Source: Cucumis sativus (Eukaryota > Streptophyta > Magnoliopsida > Cucurbitales > Cucurbitaceae). Taken from it: a stretch of DNA of 64,000 nucleotides. Shown here in pieces: positions 48,726 to 64,000 of this stretch. The stretch is taken from contig NC_026659.2 of NCBI RefSeq assembly GCF_000004075.3, positions 27,174,272-27,238,271 on the forward strand, given 5' to 3'. The notes beneath the pieces were generated by a model, which saw only the letters and a list, made by a program, of their open reading frames with translations, was not told the DNA's origin and searched no databases. The position numbers were made by a program, and so were the translations under genes. Position 1 is the stretch's first letter. Each line of letters begins with the position of its first letter.

Positions 48726-49508
48726 GTGATACCATAAACTGGGGCGTTCAACTAAAGTAAGTAAGAGCAGAATTATTTGCTTATTACTTTTCTTTATTCA
48801 ATCCGTTCGTAAAGGCAAATACATGTAGATTCTGTCTGCCTAAAGCTTGGCTTTTGTATCACGAATACTTATCAAGTTGCTTCCCGTTGATTCATCCCAA
48901 GTTGAAGGCACCATTTATTTACTATACTGCTGAGTAAAGAAACTGCCGTCCTTGACTATGTTTTTTTTTTACCGTATACTAATGTTTACGGTCGGTGAGG
49001 TACTTTCTTTCAAATGATTCTGAACTAAACTTATAATACTTTGCAATAGAAGAGGTAATGTTCTCTGCTGTTGAATGAACTCAAGAAGAAAGTTTTATTT
49101 CTTATATGCACTATGTTGTACAGCCTTTAGCCTTTTATGGGTACTCGATAAGTTTTCATTTCAGAGGAAAATCAGGAAATCAGTGTTCCATGCCTTGGAT
49201 AGACGAGGAGGAAACTGAGATTTTACATCATAGTACAATAGATTATTTTACATCATAGTACAATATATTACAAGTTACCAAAATTGTACCAATATACCCC
49301 AGAGTTGAGATGTCTAGATGAATCCCAAAGAGAAGAATTTTACAATATCATTTCAACAGACAAAAAATTGATATTCAGTCATGAGGGAAACCAATTTAAA
49401 TATTTGCACACTATATCAAGCTTAAGGTTCTTAAAATAAACGAATTCTACTTACAAAATTTATTATCTTTAAACAGACGTCAATCAAGATACGATATGTT
49501 GAAGCTCC
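48726..49508. other. Convergent 3' regions of HOP2 and the IST1-like gene
   Basis: About 780 bp between two stop codons of tail-to-tail genes. It holds their 3' untranslated regions and possible alternative HOP2 acceptors near 49050 and 49165. Confidence 0.55.
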
Positions 49509-51268
49509 TCAGTGCCCACGGACATCTATTGTCCTTATAACAGCCTCATTCCCTATGCTTGTATTTTGTGCAGTATCATTGTTATCAGATTCCTCATTGT
49601 TTGCTGTGATCTCTGCAGACTCCGACTCCATCTTCTCACAAGACACGAAGCTCAAATTCTTTTCCTCAAGAGCCGAATTGCTGCTTTCTCCATTCGCAGC
49701 ATCAACATCACTCTCGTCAAAAGTCAAATCCTTCTCCAGCAGTTCGATTATATTTATTGCTTCAATTGGAATCTCATTTTCCTTTAAACTAGCATCCCCG
49801 GCTTCTGAACTAGAAGAAGACACTGGCTGCTTCAATTCTATTTCATTTTCACTCTCCTCCACTTCTATAGACGAACTTCCACCATGTGTTTCCTTGTTCA
49901 TTTCTTTCTCAGTGTTCTTGGATTCAAGAGTTTCAGTGGATTTTCTTGGTTTTGGACTCAGATTACTCAGGTCATCATGATCAAGTGATTTAGATTGAGA
50001 GAGTTCAACTGCAGCTCTTGCAGCAGCTGCTGCATATGCAGCCGACTCGAATGCTGCCTGAGCAGCATCGGCCACATCTTTGTACTTCTTTCTTCCTCTC
50101 ATCGAATCAGCATACCGATTGTCCTTCTCTATCTCTTCAGGTAAAATCTGAAAAACACCCTCCTCTTTGGTTTCCTGCTGTGGTTGTTCCTTCGTCTCTT
50201 CTGCCATAACCATAACTTTCTCCTGCATTGAATTTATAGGCATTCAATAACTCAAACTTGTAATTGATTACTACTTCCAATCTCATTAATCACACACCAT
50301 ACCTCAGTTGAAGCTTCGTAAGCCTCCAAATCTTTCAAAGTAATGCCATGTTCAGAAGCAATTTGTTTAAGTAACTTCAATTTGATCTCCAAGCTTGCTG
50401 ACCTTGCCGACAGCTTCTGTACTATCTGAAAACCCCCAAGATGACCACATCATTCAGTGAAAACAGCGAGGGAACATTAGCATAAGAATACAAGCACCAG
50501 TGCTTCAAGTGAAATGATAAGAACAAATCATAACATAACATACCATTGGACCAACAGAACAATTGTTGCGTAACTCAATAGCACGAGCCGTAAACTCCTT
50601 CCCAAAACGAGTGGTGATAACTGAACGAATCTCTATAAGCTCTGGGAAATCCCCACATCTTGAAGATGCAAAAATCAAACCTGAAATTGCTTCCTTGAGT
50701 TCCTCTGGGCATTCTCTACATATTTAGGATCAAACCCAAAATGAAATCATAAGTCAGTTCAAAAGGAAAAAGAGAAACCAATGGTTGTATACAATTTACA
50801 TCTTCATTTGCCAACCTCTCATGTTCAAGTTGCTTGATTCTTTCCAATACAACCTCACAATAACTCTCTATTATAGCATACGCATCCAACAGTTTCTGGT
50901 CCTTAATAACTTGCTCCACCTGTCAAAATCTTAGTATTAGGGACATTTTAATGTTTCATTTATATTTCCTGATGTCCTGTCAAGCCCATAAAGATGTTGA
51001 ATTTCCTAAGCTTGGAGGTTATTAAGTCCAAATCCAAGCTTAAAACTTAAAAGTATGAAACAAGAAAAACAGATGATCTTACACGAAAGAGGGCCCTCTC
51101 ATGGTGGCCAAGCTGGAGCAACTGAACTACATCAGAACGAGCCTGGGAGGATCTAACCTGGCGCTGGTTTGCAAGAACAGCGAGCCGTGATATGGCCAAA
51201 TTCACAAGAGCTTTGAACCTTGTGGTCTTAAAGCTTCTTCCCAGCAGTGCATCAAGCTTCTTTCCCAT
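49509..51268 (-). CDS. IST1-like protein (ESCRT-III associated, VPS4 regulator family)
   Basis: Five exons: 51083-51268, 50816-50919, 50544-50715, 50303-50425 and 49509-50222 (1299 bp, 432 aa), in phase. The N-terminal IST1 domain (about residues 1-175) is clear: LDALLGRSFKTTRFKALVNL, ARSDVVQLLQLGHHERALFRVEQV, YAIIESYCEVVLERI, CPEELKEAISGLIFAS and CGDFPELIEIRSVITTRFGKEF. Family members bind ESCRT-III and VPS4/LIP5 during multivesicular body formation at endosomes. The C-terminal half is low-complexity and acidic, with an alanine-rich patch (AAQAAFESAAYAAAAARAA) that recurs in plant IST1-like proteins, then a serine/glutamate-rich tail. Which plant ISTL paralogue it is cannot be told. It converges on HOP2. 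Confidence 0.93.
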
Positions 51269-54200
51269 GACTCCAATGTTTCTGAGAGATCTTTGTTAAG
51301 AGAACTCCGACAACTTCTCCTTTCATGGAGGGAAAGCCGCTTTAAAATACATAGCCACGTCAATAGGTGAACTATAAGAGTTTGCCACGTGGACGCCAGG
51401 TAGAATTCAAAAAGAACATAAAAGTAAATATACAGGTTTAGACTTTAGGGACTGGAAAAAATCAAGTTTTTCTAATTCATCATCTACCAAGTTGCCTTAT
51501 TTTGAATTGGGTCTTTTCTAGATGGTCCTTTAAATCCCCTTTTTATTTAATACCATAAATTTCAAGATTTGAGATCTGAAATTGGTGAAAATAAATAAAA
51601 TACCAATTTCTTCTCTTAATGATCGACAATTACATTTAGAATAGTCAACAAATATACATATATTTTACAAAAAAGCATCAGTTTCAGACGTGGACACTCA
51701 TGGACAAAATTAAGACATAAAAAGTCGTCTTAATTACAAGTAGAAATGAAACGTGTCTTAGGGGGGAAAGGGAAAGGCTTGACACGGTTTGCGTGTAAAA
51801 AACACAAAAATCACAATCAATGTAAACAACGGGAAGAAGGGTCTTTAAAATGAATCAATTTTCTTCGAGTTTTGGATTTTCTTATTTTTCCATGAAAATT
51901 GTCGAAGTCTGTAGTAAAGATTGAAAAGAACGGATGCTATTAGATTGTTGTGATTACTATTTACTAATGAAATAAAGGAAGATGGAAGGAATTTTCTCAT
52001 CAGATTTTATAAAGACAAGAAAACCAATTGAACTTGTCCAATAAGTTTCCGTACATTACAATATATCTATTTTCCACAATTCCTTGATTACAACTTTAAC
52101 ACACACAGTGCGTATCAGTCGCGATGAAAGAAGATTGTGTCTTGGTGGGTGGTGCATGAATTCACACATCTCGGTTGGAAAAGCAATGTCAATTAAGGGT
52201 AAAAGGTTATAATAATGATACCAAACCCATTGTTTGTTTCTATTGACAGACTTGTGTCACTTTATTTACTTTTTTGGTAAGAAGAGATGATTGGGTCAAC
52301 TTTACCAAATACCAACCGGTTTTTCTTGCTGTAAATACAAATCCAATTATGCATGCTACTCTCTTTCTCAACGGCCAATATAGCAATTTCAAGGATATTG
52401 CTTCTTGGTTTGGAACTTGCCAAATACAATTATACTCTGTCTCCTGATTTTGCCGTTGAAATGAAATTTCATAACTTTTGCTGTTACCAAAAATTACTCT
52501 TTTAGTATTTGCTATGTAAAATAAATTGGATACATTTTAAATAGCTTGTGGGTTTGAGGGAAACGTTTAAACTAAAATGGATAAACTTTCAAGCAACGAT
52601 TATTTTCTCTTCTTTTATGCCTAGACCGTGACTTTAGAGTGGTTTGACATCATTTTTCTAAAGAAACTTGCAATAATTATTGAATTGAATAGTTAAAACA
52701 TCCCAAACCAGACTTTTATTTATATTACAAATTTTCTTGTATATGTATAATGTCATTGTTGAAGGCAAAATCCGTAATCTCCAAAACGTTAAATATTAAC
52801 ATACACTATTTCTTACGTGGAGTAATAAAGAAGAGGATGGGGGAAGAACTTGACAGAAACCATGAAAATGAAAGCTGCGAAATATTTCCAACGACTAACA
52901 AAGGCAAGGAATATCATGGGGACCCGTAGCATTAATGACGAAGGGAAATCCATTACATAGACTTTCTCATCAAGTAAACAGCGGCAAAGCGCAGGAATTA
53001 AATTGCGTTGTAACCACTAAATGATCGAATATATTTCTTACTCTTCATACATAGCCATCTCATTGGCATAGCCTAAATCCTGTCCAATTTATGGTAAAGA
53101 AATGATTGGATCTAAATACCTATACAATGAGGTAAGACCACCATTTACAGACCTTTGAATACGTATGATTTGAAGATTTGTCTAGAAAGCCTCAACGACT
53201 AATAGGCAACGCAATTAATCAACAAATTTAAGCTGTATGGAACATGATGATGAGATATTATCCTGGAATTCGAGGATGTTAGATTAGCAAACTGTTTTAC
53301 TTAAACCATTCAGCCAACTTTCTAAGCCCATTCAGCATTCCACAGGTTTGGACTAATACAACTTCGTACATTCATATAACAGGGGTTTAGTACAACATCG
53401 TCTAATATGAAGATCGTCGACAATTCTGATTAACAGAAGGCTAATTAGAAGAATCATGGGGAAAATTGAATCAGCATCTTGCTTCCGGTAATATTACTTT
53501 TACGGGGCAATGCTTCTGATTCCAGAGATGAAATTGTTGTTAAATGTACAGCTTTGAGCAACAGAACAAAACATAAAGGCACCTGTCCTCAATCCAAGGT
53601 TACAGTTAATCAGCACTAAACTACGAACATGTGAGCATGGGTCATGTTTGGATTGATTTCCTATGTGATCCAAATATACTTCTTTCCAAAAACAAGCTCA
53701 AAATGAAAGATGGACAACATAAAGGAACAATGACTTGGGTTAAGGCTTCAGGCTGCCATTACAAATAAAGAAAAGAAAACTCTTGATGAAAAGAAATACA
53801 GTAACAGAAACAGATTGGCCTGTATAGAACTGACATTAATCACATAGGAAGCTAGTTAGCGTGCACTCATCTCAAATGCAGTCATAATAAGTGTCCACAA
53901 TATTAGTATAACAAGTATCTAGAAGATGGAAAAAAACAGAACAAAAGATTCAATTCACGTAAATGCTCATCATATGAAGTGGAGAACTTGAGAATAGTTA
54001 CTACTGAAATGAAAATGGTAATACATTAGCTAAGTCAGATGAGCAAATACAACCTGACGAAGTTCAGGTGATCATCTGGTGAACTATGTTTAGACCAATC
54101 TTCAACGTGAAGCTCTAGATCATTTATAAGAAAAAAATTTGGAACCAAATATGATTATGCAATTAGACTTGATGGGAAGAAAACACGGCAAACAAATGTG

Positions 54201-54437
54201 AAAAAGAAAAACATAACAATATCTTTCTGCTAATAAACCCGAAATACAGGAAGACCTGCATCATAAGGCATGAAGAGCAATAACGACAGGATGCCATGTG
54301 CAAAATGTGACAACCAGTACCATAACCAAGATGCAACAGAACAGTAGATCAAACTACACTTCCAATGTGTCATTACAAACTTGAACTCATGATGAGAATC
54401 TGACAGAATGACATAAGAATAAAATTTTAATGGGCAG
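51269..54437. other. Intergenic region downstream of candidate - strand exons
   Basis: From 51.3 to 53.4 kb this is the IST1-like promoter and AT-rich spacer. From 53.4 to 54.4 kb composition looks like - strand 3' untranslated sequence. It includes one more exon-like segment at 54054-54114 (good donor, open frame through LHVEDWSKHSSPDDHLNFV) that does not join the neighbouring candidate exons in phase. Confidence 0.4.
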
Positions 54438-56070
54438 TTACAGATGTATCATAGTATGAGCATCAAAAAGTCGATTCCATGTCGATGCCTGTACATCCAG
54501 ACAGGCATTTTTCTGAAACCATGAAGTATCTAAACTGTATGTCTCAAAGTACCAATAGTGGTGGGGGTGTAAAAAAAACCACCACCAGTTTTTTCAGGAA
54601 TTCACTTGTGGAGAAACAATTAAACAAAACAGGGTAATGGAGAATAGAAATATATGCCCATGTTCATTCAGTATCTCTTTAGAATTACAAGGGTATAGAA
54701 AAACAGTATCATAAGAGCCACAGATGAGATCTAAATAAGTAACCTTGAATAAAGTGCTACATAACTGAACCAAACAGAGAAATGAACTGGATATTAAACT
54801 TTCAAAGCCTATATATGAAAGATGTGAGCACCTAATAGAAAGACTCTCCAGCAACAAAACAGGGAACTTTTGACTGTTCATAACTAATAAATCCCTCACA
54901 ACCAAATGCTTCAAAACACATAAACAAAAGATACTCACAAGGTCATTTGATTTTCGATCTACTCTTTTGTTCCAAACTGTGGAATCATCTAGAAATAACT
55001 TGCTCATAGGCTTTCTTCTAAAGTCTTACTTCTAAATCTGCCCCTGCCCTAACTCCCAAACTTGAATTTTATAAAGTCTAATTATATCCAAGTTATATTT
55101 CATTCAATATATTTTATAAGCTTCATTCACTATTGTCTACTGAGTTTTAAATAATAATAACATAATTCAAACACTACATCTCAAGTATAAGCTAAACTTC
55201 TAAGCACTTCGACACTAGAACTTAAGGTTAAAGGTACTAATGATCCTATCAGGCATTTTCTGGATAAGTAACAACAATCCTGCCACTGCAACACTAGAAC
55301 TTCAGATTCCTAGAATCCTAGTACCTTTCCATCTCACCTCAAGAAGGATTGGAGAAGGCTTTTGGGTTAATTGCCAACGCTCATCCTCCTTTTGTATTCA
55401 TGCATCTCTAGTCAAAAGTTTATTTATTCAACAGTTATACATATAGTTCACTATTTTCCACACATCTTATTCTTAATAAAGATAGAGACCATCTCTGTGA
55501 TATGACGGAAGAAATTTAACTGAAATTTTAAATAGTTATAACCTTTCAATGATAAAGGTAAACCTTAAGTATGTCAGACTTCTTATTACCATATTAGATC
55601 TTCTATTTATTTCATATTCATGCAACGCTTTTTGGTTCAAGAGCTCTGGAAATTGAATGCTTTCATTTATCAGAAAAAATTTTATGCTTACATTTACTAT
55701 ATCCTGGAAAGAGAAAGAAAACCGGACTATTATCCTTGATATTTGTAGTACTTAGCATCATTGCATTCTTTCTAAGAAATATACCGAAGAATATAACCTT
55801 GAAATAGTTGTATGGAAATGGATACTTACAAGAGAATGGGGATGATATGCAGTTCACCCTAAAAAAAGAGAACAAAATCTTAATAAGATAATGAAGCTTT
55901 TAAAAGTAAACTTATAGGCTCTAATCTCACATATATTTAACGGAAAAAAAAATACAAAAAAAAACCAAAACGATACAAGAAATCATACTAATAGCTTTAC
56001 TCACTGAAATACTAACTTCACATGGTGCCACAGCGGTTAACCTCTCCAATGCAAGTGCCTCCATAAACGA
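54438..56070 (-). CDS. Candidate small spliced gene, unknown product (about 80 aa)
   Basis: Four short exon-like segments on the - strand join in phase through AG acceptors and GT donors: 56005-56070 (ATG at 56064), 55830-55858, 54939-55017 and 54438-54512 (stop TAA). Donors are GTGAGTAAA, GTAAGTAT and GTGAGTATC, all close to consensus. Acceptors of the second and fourth exons are pyrimidine-rich; that of the third is poor. The product would begin MEALALERLTAVAPCEVS and contain LFLDDSTVWNKRVDRKSNDL. I recognise no family. A fifth exon-like block (56496-56560) upstream has good splice sites but does not fit in phase, so it would be leader or alternative. The set could also be 3' exons of the PRP4 transcript or chance; RNA data would decide. 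Confidence 0.33.
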
Positions 56071-57181
56071 CTATATCATGGACCAGCACAATCCAATCGT
56101 TAGGTATTATTCAAACTGAAGACGCCAAATAAATTTCGAGGACTACAATAGTTTAAGACAATATCAATACTGCCAAGCAACATTTAAAAGATACTACAAT
56201 CAATAGTTCAAAATGTTCCCAAATATATAACAATAGCATGTGCATAAATAGACTATTATTCATGGACTAATATAAGAGGTGACAAATAAAAGTTCTTGTG
56301 GTACATTCCCATATCGATTGCTAGCACATCCTTGTTCCAAACCACCCCACAATGTGAGGTGGTAAGTGTTGCATGATAAAATAAACATGGTCATAAAAAC
56401 ATATGCATCTGTTCCCTGAGAAAAATAAACTAGGCGGACATATATATACTATCAACGCTGTCGCAATTTGCTCCCAATAAAACAAACCAAGGTACCTTCT
56501 CCTGAGTGCCTCTAAATCATTTAAGCACAGGAAGGTTCTCTCAGAGCAGAAGCAGGCATCCTGAAGGAAAAACTATATTAGACACTTAAGAACCTGAAAG
56601 CAAGAAACAAAATGGCTCGAGAGAAAGAGGTGGGAAGAGAGAGGACAGTAGAAGATAAAATCTTGCCAGCCTCCATATTAGAGTAAGGAAAATTATAAAG
56701 TAATTGTATAAAAAACCAAAATAAAAATGAAGCACTGAATATAAACAACAAACCATCTTCGAAAAAAAAGAAAAAATAAATTTTATTTAACAAAGCACTA
56801 AAACTAATTGGATTTTTTTGTTCTTACTAATTTCCTTGCAAGCACAACTGCTGAAATGTTGTTTGAAGTACAAAATAAAAGAAATAATACGGAAAGCAAG
56901 TATGAACAAAATTTCATAATGGCCACTATCAAGAATGATTACAAGAGGAAGAAACGCTTTCAGCAAGTTGTCTTACAATAGAAACAGTACATTTGATTGA
57001 AAGAACCCGCCACTCCTGACCAATATGACCCCTTCTGAATTCAATCATCCCATAATTGTGCCAGAAGCTTAGGTCATCATAAAGAAGACTGGCAATACCA
57101 AGTGATTAGAAACTGTATGAATTAGGTCATAATTTACAAGAAATCTACTAAACTCCGGAGTCATAAAGGCAGCAACATTGA

Positions 57182-62802
<5,621 letters not shown>

Positions 62803-64000
62803 TGGCGTTGCAAGAAATCTAGGGTTTGTCTCTGAAGCTTTTCGCTCTGTACGCGTTCTGGGCCTTCAGAGAAGAGATTTGCGCAAAGAGATAGTTGTAG
62901 CGCTGTAGCCTTACGATAATTATTTTTCGGCTAATAATAAAATAAAAACAAACAAAATGAAACTATTTATAAAATATAATCATTTCCATACAAAATGTAT
63001 CTTGAACTTTAATATTTATGTCAAAAATGTCTTTCTTTAACTTAAACTTTAATATTTATGTCAAATATGTCTTTCTTTAACTTCAAAAATAATAATAGAT
63101 TTTAAAGTGTTAGTTTTTTTTAAGTAAAAAAATGGTTCGAAGTTTTAAAAGCTTTTAAACCGATAATTAAAAACTACATCTATCCTTTCATTTTAAATAA
63201 AAACTGTTAAACTTTTGTTTTAAAAAAATAATTCTTTTTTCAAATGTTTCAAAAATACATTTAATTTAATAAAGGGTTAAAAAATGAGCATTTGGAACGC
63301 TATTTAGTAAATATAGCACGTTTTTTTAAATACTTTTCATCCTAAATTTGTTGTTATTCATGGACATTTTTTTCATTTTTAATGTCTTACTCGTCTTTTT
63401 TTTTTCATTTTTTAATGCTCTAAGAAAGCAGTTTGTTTTTTCAATAGCTATATATTTCTTCTCACTTTTTAAGTAATTTGTTATTTCTATTCTAATCTTG
63501 ATTTTAGGGTATCAATGACACATTATTTCCAATGTAAAATATAATGGTCGTTGATGAGAGTGGTTTAATTTCAATGTGTATTTTGAGTTGAATATAGCTT
63601 CAATTTTTTTTTTTGTGTGCTTTTAAGTTGGTTTTGTTTTTATTATGTTTTGTATTAGTTTCGTTTAGTTTTGTATATCGGTGCTGTGAAGTACATATAT
63701 TGTATGTACTAGTTGATTGATTTATATTCTATGTAATTTCCAAAATTTATGCAGCTTATTGTAGTATATTATTAAGTATGTGGACGTATAATTCAATGTA
63801 TCATTACAAAGCATATCAACAACATATTAGTAAAGTTAATCATTATCGTATATTTCAATCAAGTTTACGAGTGCACATTAACAGCATGTCAAGTGTATAA
63901 CTAGAACTTCAAACATATCAAGTGTATCAGTAAATAATACCGAGTGTTTATGTGGCACAACAAGTGTATAAACATATCAAACATATAAAATTTGCTGAGT
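62803..64000. other. PRP4 leader/promoter and AT-rich spacer
   Basis: The first 100 bases contain a TGGGCC motif and likely leader. The rest is very AT-rich with a 40-bp tandem duplication and, near the right edge, repeated short ATATCAAGTGTAT-like words. No gene is supported. Confidence 0.5.
63006..63085. repeat. Tandem duplication, 40-bp period, two copies
   Basis: A 40-base unit beginning AACTTTAATATTTATGTCAA is repeated at 63006 and 63046 with very few differences, which suggests a recent duplication. Confidence 0.85.

Noticed and set aside
54594-55007. 137-codon - strand open frame
   Set aside because: Its first part overlaps the candidate exon 54939-55017, but the rest runs past a good splice donor into sequence of intron-like composition; treated as read-through.

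Overview
This 64 kb window is plant nuclear DNA. The genes have many GT-AG introns and AT-rich intergenic spacers, and families found in or typical of flowering plants are present: an ALMT anion channel, a PLAC8/PCR protein, a CXE carboxylesterase, chloroplast ClpS1 and ASPG1-type aspartic protease. Base composition and gene style fit a eudicot, possibly a cucurbit, but that is a guess without a database search. No operons, CRISPR arrays, tRNA or rRNA genes were seen.

Left part (1-23.3 kb, mostly + strand): the 3' end of an LHT-type amino acid transporter (76-799); a three-exon chloroplast ClpS1 N-degron adaptor (2822-4956); an intronless ASPG1-like aspartic protease (7023-8483); a seven-exon choline-transporter-like (CTL/PNS1) membrane protein (11243-13633); a short acidic unknown protein on the - strand (14405-14743); a four-exon PLAC8/cadmium-resistance-type protein (16238-17437); and an intronless class-I carboxylesterase (22249-23304).

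Middle part (23.3-47.1 kb): a spacer holding a degraded TRIM-type LTR fossil (about 25.4-25.9 kb); the twelve-coding-exon PP2A scaffold subunit A (27541-33089, -), which reconstructs to exactly 587 aa and has a 5'-UTR intron and a dense site II promoter; a six-exon vacuolar-type ALMT (36277-39292, -) with one GC-AG intron; and a nearly 8 kb AT-rich spacer with a candidate CACTA-like non-autonomous DNA element (43172-43883).

Right part (47.1-64 kb): the meiotic cofactor HOP2 (47168-48725, +) with an E2F-type site just before its ATG; an IST1-like ESCRT-III-associated protein (49509-51268, -) converging on it; a set of small, phase-compatible - strand exons that may be an undescribed gene or an extended 3' transcript (54.0-56.6 kb); and the twelve-exon spliceosomal kinase PRP4 homologue (57182-62802, -), whose RS-like N-terminal part contains tandem 54-bp (18-residue) repeats.

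The genes are independent plant transcription units, not a cluster or pathway. For each multi-exon gene I checked that exon phases add to an uninterrupted frame. I found no convincing new multi-gene system. The most useful leads are the 54-56.6 kb exons, the HOP2 promoter and C-terminus, the GC-AG intron, the PRP4 repeats and the two element remnants.
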